A stretch of 64,000 bases of DNA from an uncultured bacterium (GTDB taxonomy: Bacteria > Bacillota_I > Bacilli_A > Acholeplasmatales > Anaeroplasmataceae). Location: positions 1-64,000 of the forward strand of contig CASETY010000007.1 in assembly GCA_949291115.1 (NCBI GenBank), written 5' to 3'. The notes beneath the pieces were generated by a model. The model made no database searches. It saw nothing but the letters and a program-made list of their open reading frames with translations, and was not told the DNA's origin. A program made the position numbers and the translations under genes. This document shows positions 35,962 through 44,782 of the stretch, piece after piece (position 1 is the first letter of the stretch; the number at the start of each line of letters is the position of its first letter).

Positions 35962-37900
35962 ATTAAGTATTGAAAATGTAGGCAATATTAAAAAAGCCGA
36001 ATATGATTTAAGTTCTAAATTAAACGTTTTTGAAGCTGATAATGGCGTTGGTAAAACTAACACACTAAACGCTTTTAGTTATTTGTTAGCTAAAAGAATA
36101 TTTAGCGATAATGGCAAATCAGAAAATGAATTCACTTCATTAATACCTATTAATGATGATAGAGCAATAGCTAGTGTTTTTATAACAACTGATTTAGGTC
36201 AGGAGTTTGGATTTAAATTCTATAATGTTTATCAAAAAACAAGAGGTAGTAACGAAGAAGTATTTAAAGGAAGAACAACTGATTATTATTTTAATGGTGT
36301 TAAATGTAAAAACATCTCAGAGTTTGATAGCTCATTTAATATAGCTTTTAACTTAGATAAGTTAAGAAATATCAAAGTTAATGATAGTAAATTTAACGCA
36401 TTAGCGTTAATCACTGATGTGTTCTATGCATTTTCAAAAATTGACTATAAATTACTTAGAGAACTAGTTATTCATTTTACGGGAGATGTTAGTTTTGAAG
36501 ATTTGATTAAAACAAATCCTGAGTTTATTAAGCTAAAAGATGATGTAATTAAATATAATGGTCGTTTAGATTTAGCACGTAAGAATTACAAAGCAATGTC
36601 GTTAGAATTGTCAAAACAAATCGATGTTAAGCAAGGTATTTTGGATGGATTAGACATTGATTTTGACGAATCTAAATTGGAAGAGTTAGAAAATAAAAAG
36701 TTAGAAATTGAATCTTTAAAGCAAACCGATTTAAAAGATAGTGATACTAGTCTAAGTGATTTACAACTACAAGTAATGAACGCTGAAAGAGCTTATTTAA
36801 ATAGTAAAACTAATGATTATCAAAATAATCAAAATACTAAATTAAATGAAGCTATTGATCAAGTTAATGTAGCTAAAGAAAAGCTACATAGTTGTGAAAT
36901 AACACTTAAAGACTATGAATCAAAACTACATGTAATTAATGAACAAGGTAAACTTAACAAATTAAAATATGAAAGTTTAACTAATGATATTGAGAAGTTA
37001 CAACTAGAATTATCTGAAGTTATTGCCAATCCAGACAAATGTCCAAATTGTGGATACGTTTTAAATGAAGATAAACAAGAAGCTAAAATAAACATCTTAA
37101 AGAATAAAATTAATGATTTGCTTGAGCAACGTAAATTACCAGTTGAAGAAACTAAAATGCTTGTTAAAGATAAAGAAATGTTAAATGAATTTATCAGTCA
37201 AGCCAATAGTGATTTAGACTCTTTAAAAGCCGATTTAAGTGACAAAGAAGCAATCCTTAATAAAATTAAGGAAGAGCCATTTAATCCAATAAGCGAAGCT
37301 ACAAACAAGCTAAAAGACGCTTATTTGGAGTTAAAAGAAAAACTTAGTGAAGAAGAACAAAAACATTCTGATCTAATGTTTGATGTTGAACAAAAATATG
37401 CCGAAGAATGTCTAAAAATTAATAAAGAAATAGAACCACTATTACAAGCTAAGTACAATTTAAAACTTTATAAAAAGACTGAAAAAGAAAAAACAGTACT
37501 AGTTAATGAATTAAATGAAGTAGAAGCTCAATATACTCTTTGTGACAACTATATTAAAACAAGAATTAAATGCATCAATGATAAAACATTTGAGACATTT
37601 GGTATTGAGTTTGAAATGTTAAAAGAACAAGTTAATGGTGGGCTTGAAGAAGTGTGCTATCCAGTATTAAACGGCAAAACTTATAATCAATTAAATCGTG
37701 GTTTAAAAGAGTATTTGGGAGCTAAATTCATTACTAAAATCAAAGAATTAACGGAAGTTACAGGGATGCCAATATTAATAGATAATGCTGAATCTTTAAG
37801 CAATAATAGTTTATTAAAAATTGTTGAAATGGGTAGTCAAATAATAGCTACACGAGTAGTAAGTGGCAAAGATAAAATCGAGTTAGTTAAAGGTGATTAA
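35951..37900 (+). CDS. Rad50/SbcC-like ATPase with zinc hook
   Basis: A 649-residue SMC-like ATPase: N-terminal Walker A (ADNGVGKTNTL, about 29-39), long coiled coils (about 210-350 and 380-520) around a zinc-hook CPNCGYV, and a C-terminal half-domain with Walker B (PILIDNAESLS). Such proteins pair with a nuclease to process DNA ends. The RecT and MBL-fold genes downstream make a recombination module. Start ATG 35951 (AAAGGAG about 10 bases before) is preferred to a TTG at 35942. Confidence 0.82.
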   Translation: MITKLSIENVGNIKKAEYDLSSKLNVFEADNGVGKTNTLNAFSYLLAKRIFSDNGKSENEFTSLIPINDDRAIASVFITTDLGQEFGFKFYNVYQKTRGSNEEVFKGRTTDYYFNGVKCKNISEFDSSFNIAFNLDKLRNIKVNDSKFNALALITDVFYAFSKIDYKLLRELVIHFTGDVSFEDLIKTNPEFIKLKDDVIKYNGRLDLARKNYKAMSLELSKQIDVKQGILDGLDIDFDESKLEELENKKLEIESLKQTDLKDSDTSLSDLQLQVMNAERAYLNSKTNDYQNNQNTKLNEAIDQVNVAKEKLHSCEITLKDYESKLHVINEQGKLNKLKYESLTNDIEKLQLELSEVIANPDKCPNCGYVLNEDKQEAKINILKNKINDLLEQRKLPVEETKMLVKDKEMLNEFISQANSDLDSLKADLSDKEAILNKIKEEPFNPISEATNKLKDAYLELKEKLSEEEQKHSDLMFDVEQKYAEECLKINKEIEPLLQAKYNLKLYKKTEKEKTVLVNELNEVEAQYTLCDNYIKTRIKCINDKTFETFGIEFEMLKEQVNGGLEEVCYPVLNGKTYNQLNRGLKEYLGAKFITKIKELTEVTGMPILIDNAESLSNNSLLKIVEMGSQIIATRVVSGKDKIELVKGD

Positions 37901-37901
37901 G

Positions 37902-38075
37902 ATGGAAATGAGAGAAATATTAATCAATACTAAAGCTGATAAAGAATACTATTTAATCTATGATAAAACAACTAATAAATTTCTTTATCGTATTAGCAAA
38001 ATAAACAAAAAAGAAGATGTAATTAAAAATTACAAAAGTTTAAAAGATGTATCAAATGTTATTGTAGAGGAGTAA
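37902..38075 (+). CDS. Small early phage protein
   Basis: A 57-residue soluble protein (MEMREILINTKADKEYYL...) starting one base after the Rad50-like stop, with AAAGGTGA upstream. No known domain. Confidence 0.6.
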   Translation: MEMREILINTKADKEYYLIYDKTTNKFLYRISKINKKEDVIKNYKSLKDVSNVIVEE

Positions 38076-38079
38076 GTTT

Positions 38080-38175
38080 ATGGATGATGACAAAATAAAA
38101 TGGCATGAAATAGTCATACCAATTATAATTTCAGCTATTGCTGCTATTATTACTACGATTTTAATGAATAAATAG
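38080..38175 (+). CDS. 31-residue membrane peptide
   Basis: MDDDKIKWHEIVIPIII and onward, an acidic N-terminus, one membrane helix and a short NK tail. GAGGAG sits just before it, overlapping the previous stop. Its last 15 bp overlap the end of the convergent minus-strand gene. Too short for routine gene calling; membrane role inferred only from hydrophobicity. Confidence 0.6.
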   Translation: MDDDKIKWHEIVIPIIISAIAAIITTILMNK

Positions 38176-38505
38176 ATTAGTTAAAACAGATGCAACGACA
38201 CCGATTATTATAGGAACAATGATATTAAAAGTTAGATATTTAATAATTTTATTTCTATTTATTTGGTAATAGTCTATTGCTTTTGATGTTAGATTGATGA
38301 CAGTTTGCAAACCTTGTTTAGACCTAGAAATATAAAAAGTTAAATAACCAGAGTTTTTAAGATAACTGATATGCTTATTAAAAATAAAATAATTAATTTT
38401 TAAGTCTGTATAAAAAGTATCGTTTACAACAATCATATCAGTGTCTAGGTTGTTTTTATCAATTTTGATTAAATATCTTAATATTTTACGTGTTGTTTTA
38501 TTCAT
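38161..38505 (-). CDS. Winged-helix protein with C-terminal membrane segment (moron 1)
   Basis: A 114-residue protein on the strand opposite to the early operon. Residues about 1-85 look like a winged helix (RKILRYLIKI ... YLKNSGYLTFYI ... INLTSKAIDYY); residues about 88-112 are a membrane helix ending NLFIH. It has its own promoter, TGA-TATAAT (38537-38529, minus), and AGGAGG. The same design is repeated at 39826. Confidence 0.72.
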   Translation of the reverse strand: MNKTTRKILRYLIKIDKNNLDTDMIVVNDTFYTDLKINYFIFNKHISYLKNSGYLTFYISRSKQGLQTVINLTSKAIDYYQINRNKIIKYLTFNIIVPIIIGVVASVLTNLFIH

Positions 38506-38563
38506 AAAATTAAGCCTCCTATGGCTATATTATATCAAAACTAAATTTAGAGGAGTAAATAAA

Positions 38564-39544
38564 ATGGAAAATAAAAATCAAGTTGCAAAAAATAATAATC
38601 AAGTAAGTTTTAGTGCTTACATTAATTCAAAAGGTAGCCAACAAGCTATCAAAAATACACTGCAAGACACAGTTAAATGTCAAAGATTTACAGCGTCAAT
38701 AATTAGTGCTGTATCAGTTAACCCATCATTAAAAGAGTGCGACCCAGCTACAGTTCTAACAGGGGCTTTAATTGGTGAGGCTTTAAACTTATCACCTAGT
38801 CCTCAATTGGGTCATTACTATTTAGTCCCTTTTGAAAACAAGAAACTTGGTGTTAAACAAGCCAACTTTATATTAGGATATAAAGGCTATATTCAATTAG
38901 CCATTAGAAGTGGTCAATATAAATCAATTAATGTTATAGAAGTTAGAGATGGTGAATATAAAGGGTTAGACCATTTAACAGGTGACGCAAAAATAGAGTT
39001 TATTGAAAACGATGAAGAAAGATTAAATAAAAAAGTCGTTGGTTATTACGCTTATATTAAATTAACGAGTGGATTTGAAAAGTCTTTATATTGGTCAAAA
39101 GAAAAGATGTTAAAACACGCTGATACCTATTCAAAAGCATTCGATTTAAAAAGCTATAGCAAAATATTAAATGGTGAAATTAAAGAAAACGAACTTTGGA
39201 AATATAGCTCATTCTGGTACAAAGATTTTGATTCAATGGCATTTAAAACATTGCTTAGACAAATCATCTCTAAATGGGGAGTTATGTCGATTGAAATGAG
39301 AGATGCTTATAGTGCTGATGAAACTTATGGTGATTCATTAACCGATAGAAATTATATTAATGCTGAATACGAAGACAGCACTCCAGAACAAATAGTAGAA
39401 GAACAAACTAAGCAAATTGAAGAAGCTAAAGAGTCGAAGAAACTTATTATTAAAGATGCTAAAGAAGCTGATGTTGACAAATTTAATGATAATTACAATG
39501 AAGAAAAATTGACTATTAATGATGATGTATTTAGTAATTTTTAG
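38564..39544 (+). CDS. recT: RecT-family single-strand annealing protein
   Basis: A 326-residue RecT protein. The core (VSVNPSLKECDPATVLTGALIG, from its start; LGHYYLVPFENK; FILGYKGYIQLAIRSG; KSLYWSKEKMLKHADTYS) is typical. It anneals complementary single strands during phage recombination. ATG 38564 has GAGGAG upstream; the longer frame from 38441 runs through the promoter of the minus-strand gene. Confidence 0.95.
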   Translation: MENKNQVAKNNNQVSFSAYINSKGSQQAIKNTLQDTVKCQRFTASIISAVSVNPSLKECDPATVLTGALIGEALNLSPSPQLGHYYLVPFENKKLGVKQANFILGYKGYIQLAIRSGQYKSINVIEVRDGEYKGLDHLTGDAKIEFIENDEERLNKKVVGYYAYIKLTSGFEKSLYWSKEKMLKHADTYSKAFDLKSYSKILNGEIKENELWKYSSFWYKDFDSMAFKTLLRQIISKWGVMSIEMRDAYSADETYGDSLTDRNYINAEYEDSTPEQIVEEQTKQIEEAKESKKLIIKDAKEADVDKFNDNYNEEKLTINDDVFSNF

Positions 39545-39552
39545 GAGATAAA

Positions 39553-39861
39553 ATGAAAAGGAAAATTAAAGATAATGAATTGAAATTGTATCAATTTATT
39601 TTTGAACGATTAAAAAATAAAGACACCTTTTCAGTGGCTTTTGTACTAGAAACTTATATTGATAATCTAGATTATAAAACAACGGAATATTTAGAAAAGT
39701 TTAAAAAAGATAGAGTTTTTAGAGTGGTAGAAATTAAGAAATTTTTGGAAGAAAACTATATAGATGTTAAATATTATAAATATCAAGAAGATGATAATTT
39801 GCTCAAAAAAAGTAGTTATTTAGATTTAATGAATGAAAAGTTCAATAACTGCAATAATTAG
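39553..39861 (+). CDS. Small early phage protein, unknown
   Basis: A 102-residue, Lys/Glu-rich soluble protein (MKRKIKDNELKLYQFIFERL...). AGGAG precedes the ATG. Its end overlaps the convergent minus-strand gene by 36 bp. No domain recognised. Confidence 0.6.
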   Translation: MKRKIKDNELKLYQFIFERLKNKDTFSVAFVLETYIDNLDYKTTEYLEKFKKDRVFRVVEIKKFLEENYIDVKYYKYQEDDNLLKKSSYLDLMNEKFNNCNN

Positions 39862-40248
39862 TGTTAATGCAGAAAAAATACAAGTCGCGATCAAAGAATA
39901 TTTTGCAACCTTTAAAGTTTTATTTGCTAATTCTATGTTAGTTTTTGGATTTATGATTTGATTAATAAAAATAAATAATTCATTTAATCCACTTGCGGTT
40001 AATGAATAAGTCCCTTGCTTTACATCATTGTATTGGCTTTCAGTTAGTGATATTTCAAGTAGATTTTTCCTTGCTAAATTCCGTAATATATTTTCAATTA
40101 CTGGGTATTTTGTTGGATAGCTTACTTTCTCAGCTGGGAAGAATATATCTAAATTATGTTTAGCCATTATATATAAGTCATCGAAATCAGCAAAATTATT
40201 TTTATCAAAAATTTCGTTCATTATTAAATATTCTTGTATTGTAATCAT
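39826..40248 (-). CDS. Winged-helix protein with C-terminal membrane segment (moron 2)
   Basis: A 140-residue protein on the opposite strand to the operon. Residues about 1-95 are winged-helix-like (VIENILRNLARKNLLEISL ... GTYSLTASGLNELF), and about 112-138 are a membrane segment ending ELFIH, like moron 1. It has a promoter TGA-TATAAT (40281-40273, minus). The same TTAATTTTATG sequence surrounds both start codons. Confidence 0.72.
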   Translation of the reverse strand: MITIQEYLIMNEIFDKNNFADFDDLYIMAKHNLDIFFPAEKVSYPTKYPVIENILRNLARKNLLEISLTESQYNDVKQGTYSLTASGLNELFIFINQIINPKTNIELANKTLKVAKYSLIATCIFSALTLIIAVIELFIH

Positions 40249-40297
40249 AAAATTAAAACCTCACTTTTACATATTATATCATAGAAAGGGGGATATA

Positions 40298-40966
40298 ATG
40301 AACATCTATAATTTCGCTAGTAGCAGTCTTGGCAACTGCTATCTAGTTGAATTTAATAATAAAAAAATACTTTTAGAATGTGGTATTTCAATCAACAAAA
40401 TAATAGCCAAATTAAGCGGTTTATCATTAAATTTAAATGATATAGATGCTTGTATTGTTTCACATGAACATAGCGATCATTCACTATCTAAAAAGCAGTT
40501 ACTAAAAAGAGGAGTTCGAGTAATTGAAGATAGCATTACAACTAATGAAATTGTAGTAAAAGCTATCCCCGTGTTACACGGCGAAACTAAATGTAATGCA
40601 TATATTATACAAAACGAAAATGAAATATTATTCTTCGCCACCGACTTTGTCAAATTTTGTAATTTAGAGGATTTAAAGTTAGTATTATCTACTAATTTTA
40701 ACACCATAATGATTGAATGTAATTACTTGGATTCTTTACTTGAAAATGCTAGTGATAGTATTAAAACCAAACGGCAAATTAACACTCATTTAAGCTTAAA
40801 TGGATGTTTAGCATATCTAAGCAAAATGAATTTAAGTAACTGCAAAGCAATTTATTTAATGCATTTAAGCGATAAATATAGCGATGAATTAATAATGCAA
40901 GCACAAGTATATAGCCAAACCAAGTTAACAACCTATGTTTGCAAGAAAAATGGAGGTTTTATTTAA
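40298..40966 (+). CDS. MBL-fold metallo-hydrolase
   Basis: A 222-residue metallo-beta-lactamase-fold protein with the metal motif SHEHSDH (about 52-58), and later His and Asp residues (VLHGET, FATDF). In phages this family next to RecT and Rad50-like genes probably serves as the nuclease. That function is inferred from context. Overlaps the next gene by TAATG. Confidence 0.85.
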   Translation: MNIYNFASSSLGNCYLVEFNNKKILLECGISINKIIAKLSGLSLNLNDIDACIVSHEHSDHSLSKKQLLKRGVRVIEDSITTNEIVVKAIPVLHGETKCNAYIIQNENEILFFATDFVKFCNLEDLKLVLSTNFNTIMIECNYLDSLLENASDSIKTKRQINTHLSLNGCLAYLSKMNLSNCKAIYLMHLSDKYSDELIMQAQVYSQTKLTTYVCKKNGGFI

Positions 40967-41775
40967 TGGCAGATATTAAATGGATAAAAATAGCAACTGA
41001 TATATTCGATGATGAAAAAATAATGTTAATTGAAGCATCTGGTGATGACTGCTATGCAATTATTACAGTTTGGTTTAAATTGCTATGTTTAGCTGGCAAG
41101 CAAAACAATGGTGGAATATTTATGCTAAATGATAAATTAGCTTATAACGAAGAAATGTTAGCGACAATATTTAGAATGAAAGCAACCACTATTAGAAAAG
41201 CTTTAGATATGTTTGAAGAGTTTGGGATGATTGAACGCATTGAGGGAGTAGTTAGTATCCCCAATTGGAACAAGCATCAAAGTTTAGAGAAACTTGAAAA
41301 ACAAAAAAAGCTTAGAAATGATTATATGAAAAAGTATATGAAAGCTAAGAGAGAAAGTGAAAAAGCAGCATCTAAAAACAATGTTAATATTAACGTTAAT
41401 GCTAACGTAACAAAAATGTTAACTGATGTTAACTCCCTAGAAGAAGATAAAGAAATAGAAGAAGAGTATAAGAATAAGAATCCTTCTTCTTCAAAGAAGG
41501 AGTGTGAGGGAACAACTCCCACACTTGATGAAGTTAAATTATTTTTTGAAGAAGAAGAAATTAAAATAGATCCTATTAAATTTTTCAATCATTATTCTTC
41601 AAATGGTTGGAAAGTTGGTAAGGATGTCATTAACGATTGGAAATCGATTGCAAGGATTTGGAATAACAATTTTTTAAAATCAAAATCTAAACAAGAAGAC
41701 CAAAGTAAATTAGAAGATTGGCAAAAAGACTACTTTGAAAATATGATGAAGGAGTTTGATGACAATGAAGAATGA
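40966..41775 (+). CDS. Phage replisome organiser / DnaD-like replication protein
   Basis: A 269-residue protein whose N-terminus (MADIKWIKIATDIFDDEKIML ... FKLLCLAGKQNNGGIF) is the winged-helix replisome-organiser domain. A Lys/Asn/Val linker (about 115-165) follows, then a C-terminal block (LFFEEEEIKIDPIKFFNHY) like those of Firmicute phage initiation proteins. Probably loads helicase at the phage origin. Confidence 0.85.
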   Translation: MADIKWIKIATDIFDDEKIMLIEASGDDCYAIITVWFKLLCLAGKQNNGGIFMLNDKLAYNEEMLATIFRMKATTIRKALDMFEEFGMIERIEGVVSIPNWNKHQSLEKLEKQKKLRNDYMKKYMKAKRESEKAASKNNVNINVNANVTKMLTDVNSLEEDKEIEEEYKNKNPSSSKKECEGTTPTLDEVKLFFEEEEIKIDPIKFFNHYSSNGWKVGKDVINDWKSIARIWNNNFLKSKSKQEDQSKLEDWQKDYFENMMKEFDDNEE

Positions 41776-42148
41776 GAAACAAGCGATTAGAAGTTGGCGA
41801 CTATATGACTTTCTAATGGAGTGTTATAGGGATTCAATGCTCCACTCTAAGTTTATCAGCAAAGAAGAAATAGCTAGAGCGTTGCCAACTTACTATAACG
41901 TGTTTGATAAGTCTACACGATATTTAAGAGAGATAGAATCAGATGTTGAGTTTTTGAACACTAATTTAGACCCAACGCAACACATTATAGTGTCAAACAA
42001 AGATGGTTATAAAATAGCGTCTTTGGAAGACTACAAAGACTACATTTTAAAGCGTAAAGAATATTTAGCTAAATACGCCAAACGAACTAAATTGATTGAA
42101 CAAAAGTATCAAATGGCACTAAACGAGCCAACTTTATTCGATGTTTAA
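41759..42148 (+). CDS. Small replication-module protein, unknown
   Basis: About 129 residues, helical, rich in Lys, Tyr and Glu, ending NEPTLFDV. It overlaps the end of the replisome-organiser gene. Candidates for the start are ATG 41759 and 41765; the AAGGAG site fits the second slightly better. No domain recognised. Confidence 0.6.
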   Translation: MTMKNEKQAIRSWRLYDFLMECYRDSMLHSKFISKEEIARALPTYYNVFDKSTRYLREIESDVEFLNTNLDPTQHIIVSNKDGYKIASLEDYKDYILKRKEYLAKYAKRTKLIEQKYQMALNEPTLFDV

Positions 42149-42272
42149 TCACAGACATTTAATTTTAGGCTATTTTTAGGCTCGTAGCGCTCATAAAAGG
42201 TTAAAAAGGTATAATTTATCGTCCGAGCATAAAACGAGCTTAAAATAGCTAATTTAAGGAGGTAAAAGAAAA
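42149..42272 (+). promoter_or_regulatory. Intergenic region with repeats and a hairpin
   Basis: Contains the direct repeat TTTTAGGCT at 42163 and 42174, GCTCG (42180) facing CGAGC (42224 and 42235), and a TATAAT at 42210 without a clear -35. It may be a phage replication origin or a control region for the pcfK-like gene. Confidence 0.35.
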
Positions 42273-42698
42273 GTGAAACTTACTGAATATTTTAGAATTC
42301 AAGAAGATTTAAAATCAGACTTGAATGGTGAATATCAAAAATTAATTAGAGACCATATTATTTCACAAGCTAATGAAGAGTTAGAAGAGAAAATAATTGC
42401 TTCTGGTAAAAACATACCTGATTGTTTTAACTTTGTACTAAAAGAATTAGAAAAAGAGTACATAGAAAAAAACGGAAGAACTACAGGTGGTTATGCTTGC
42501 AGTGACAGACACGTTTATAGCATTGCAATGCATTATTTCGATGAAAATTCTATAGTAAAGGAAGCGATTAAACCAAGCAAAAAAGTAGAAAAGAAAGAAA
42601 CAATAATTCCAAAAGAAGATAAGAAAACCAAGGTAAAAAAGCCATCTAAAGAAGAATTATTCGAAGAAAAATTTGGCGGAATGACTTTATTTGGTTAA
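42273..42698 (+). CDS. PcfK-like protein
   Basis: A 141-residue protein with N-terminal helical region containing TTGGYACSDRHVYSIAMHYF and a lysine-rich linker, ending FGGMTLFG. This matches PcfK proteins of phages and conjugative plasmids. GTG start with GGAGGT upstream. Adjacent to PcfJ as usual. Confidence 0.82.
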   Translation: MKLTEYFRIQEDLKSDLNGEYQKLIRDHIISQANEELEEKIIASGKNIPDCFNFVLKELEKEYIEKNGRTTGGYACSDRHVYSIAMHYFDENSIVKEAIKPSKKVEKKETIIPKEDKKTKVKKPSKEELFEEKFGGMTLFG

Positions 42699-42699
42699 T

Positions 42700-44046
42700 A
42701 TGAAGCTAGATGATTTATTTACAAACAAAAGTGTTGATTTAAAAGAATTAGCAACAACATTAAAAATTTATACTTTAGATGATTTTTTGGAAAATTTACC
42801 TAGTTTTAAAGATTTTAAAAACACGTATTATTTAGTCAAAAGTGAAGTTTTAAATGAATTTGACGGCACTAAAGTTATAGATAGAATTTTTGCTTTTACA
42901 TACCGCAAGGGAAATATATTGTGGCAAGAAGTTATTAGAAAGTTTGAAGATTCTAATTGCTGTTTAGTAAAAAATATGTATTTAACTAGCGGATATGCTG
43001 CAGGTTATCATGTTGCTTGGAATAGAAAAACGAAAAATTATTATTTTGACTATGAGTACGATTTAGATGTTTGGTATGAATATGACAAGCGTTTTGGTGA
43101 TGGCTTGTACACAAAAAATATTACAACAGAAGAAGAGTATCAAAGTATCATATGTGAAAGAACTGATTTAAAGTATTTATCTTGGAATTTCAAAGGACTG
43201 CTTTCTTACTTAGTTACTGTTTACAAACATTATCCAGAACTTGAAATTTTAGAAAAACTAGATTTACCACAGTTAATTAATGCAACTTGTTTAAATTATA
43301 TTCGTAAAAATAAATCTTTTGTAAGTTTTTTATTAAAGCATAAAAATGATAAGCAAAGCTCATTTATCGATTTTAAGAAAGCTTATCTTGAAAATAAAGA
43401 CAGCAACGACTGTAGAATGGAACGTTTAAACAAAATTTATGTTCGAAGAATATTTAGCAGTGGCGAAATTAAAAACGAAGTTGTTTTAGCTAATAGAGAA
43501 AAAATAAATAACTATTTAGAAAAAAACAACATAGATATTCGTTCATATGCTGACATGATTAAAGCAATGGAAGTATTTGAAGTTGACTTTAACGACACTA
43601 AAAACATAATGCCAAGGAATTTTAAAGAAATTCACGATCGTTATTGTGAAGCTTATCATTTAAAACTCAACAAAGATTTAAACGACAAACTTAAAATAGC
43701 CAACGAAAAATATAAAGCTCTTGATTTAACATATAAGCAATTTCACTTTAAATTACCAAAAGAAAAATGTGAATTTATAGATGAAAGTAAGCGTATGGAT
43801 AATTGTGTTGGATATATGAATTACGATGAAAGAATGGCTAACGGCAAAATTTTAATAGTTTTCATTAGAGATGAACAAGATAATTCACTAGCTACTATGG
43901 AATTTAATTTAGATTCTGCTAAGGTGGTTCAATTACGTGCAAAACACAATTCAAAAGTAAGTGAAGAATTAGAAAAATTAGTAAACAAGGTTTGGCTACC
44001 TAAAGCGAAAAAATTTATTAGTAAAATGCAGTTTAAGGAGGCATAA
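42700..44046 (+). CDS. PcfJ-like protein
   Basis: A 448-residue protein. The C-terminal third (RMDNCVGYMNYDERM, ILIVFIRDEQDNSLATMEF, KVVQLRAKHNSK) carries the conserved PcfJ signature. PcfJ is common in phages and ICEs of Firmicutes; its molecular function is not known to me. ATG at 42700 follows the pcfK stop by one base. Confidence 0.85.
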   Translation: MKLDDLFTNKSVDLKELATTLKIYTLDDFLENLPSFKDFKNTYYLVKSEVLNEFDGTKVIDRIFAFTYRKGNILWQEVIRKFEDSNCCLVKNMYLTSGYAAGYHVAWNRKTKNYYFDYEYDLDVWYEYDKRFGDGLYTKNITTEEEYQSIICERTDLKYLSWNFKGLLSYLVTVYKHYPELEILEKLDLPQLINATCLNYIRKNKSFVSFLLKHKNDKQSSFIDFKKAYLENKDSNDCRMERLNKIYVRRIFSSGEIKNEVVLANREKINNYLEKNNIDIRSYADMIKAMEVFEVDFNDTKNIMPRNFKEIHDRYCEAYHLKLNKDLNDKLKIANEKYKALDLTYKQFHFKLPKEKCEFIDESKRMDNCVGYMNYDERMANGKILIVFIRDEQDNSLATMEFNLDSAKVVQLRAKHNSKVSEELEKLVNKVWLPKAKKFISKMQFKEA

Positions 44047-44047
44047 A

Positions 44048-44170
44048 ATGGACTATAAAAGAATAATAAGAGATGGCTATGGTAAATTAGCCGAATATTT
44101 AATTTCATTCGTAGAAAAAAATGACTATTCATTAGATCAAAATGGAAATGTAATAAAAGATAAGGAGTAA
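44048..44170 (+). CDS. Small phage protein, 40 residues
   Basis: MDYKRIIRDGYGKLAEYL and onward, ATG directly after the PcfJ-like stop with AAGGAGGC upstream. Unknown function. Confidence 0.65.
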   Translation: MDYKRIIRDGYGKLAEYLISFVEKNDYSLDQNGNVIKDKE

Positions 44171-44176
44171 GAAAAA

Positions 44177-44782
44177 ATGAAAGAATTAAAAGTAAAATTA
44201 ACATTTTTAGAAAGTATTTTAGGTACACAAACTGGTGATAAGGATGTATATCGTTCATTTATTGGAAGCAAAGCACCAGATGCTAGAACAATTGAAGATG
44301 AAGTAGAAGCTGTAGGACAAGATGAAGTTATAGATAAAGCTAAAACTTGGTTCCCAAGAACTGAAGATGGTAGACCATTCATTTATGATTATTGGCTAAG
44401 AGGATTCTTTAAATCAGCTTGTAGTGCTTTAAGAAGCATTAAAGATACTAAGTCAAGCAAAGTTAAAGCTTATAAAAAGAAAGTAGATTTAAATATCTTT
44501 ATTAAAGACAGAAAAAATATCATTGAAGACTATAACTTAGAAGATATTACTGAATGTCAAAGACCTTTAAGATGTTCAACTATGCAAGGTGAAAGAGTTT
44601 CAATAGCAATCAGCGAAGAAATCCCAGCGGGTGCCACAGTAATATTTACTATTCAATGTTTAGATGATGGTGATATTCCACTAGTTAAAGAATGGTTAGA
44701 TTTTGGCAAGTTTAACGGCTTAGGACAATGGCGTAATTCAGGACACGGAAAGTTTAAATGGGAAGAATTAGAAAATGAATAA
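44177..44782 (+). CDS. Conserved phage protein with RAMP-like glycine-rich end
   Basis: A 201-residue protein of a family I recognise only as widespread in Firmicute phages: LKVKLTFLESILGTQTG, SFIGSKAPDARTIEDEV, QRPLRCSTMQGERVSI and GLGQWRNSGHGKFKWEE. The C-terminal Gly-rich loop and beta-alpha-beta pattern resemble RNA-binding RAMP proteins (Cas7/Cas5-like), but this is only a resemblance. It overlaps the next gene by 8 bp. Confidence 0.72.
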   Translation: MKELKVKLTFLESILGTQTGDKDVYRSFIGSKAPDARTIEDEVEAVGQDEVIDKAKTWFPRTEDGRPFIYDYWLRGFFKSACSALRSIKDTKSSKVKAYKKKVDLNIFIKDRKNIIEDYNLEDITECQRPLRCSTMQGERVSIAISEEIPAGATVIFTIQCLDDGDIPLVKEWLDFGKFNGLGQWRNSGHGKFKWEELENE

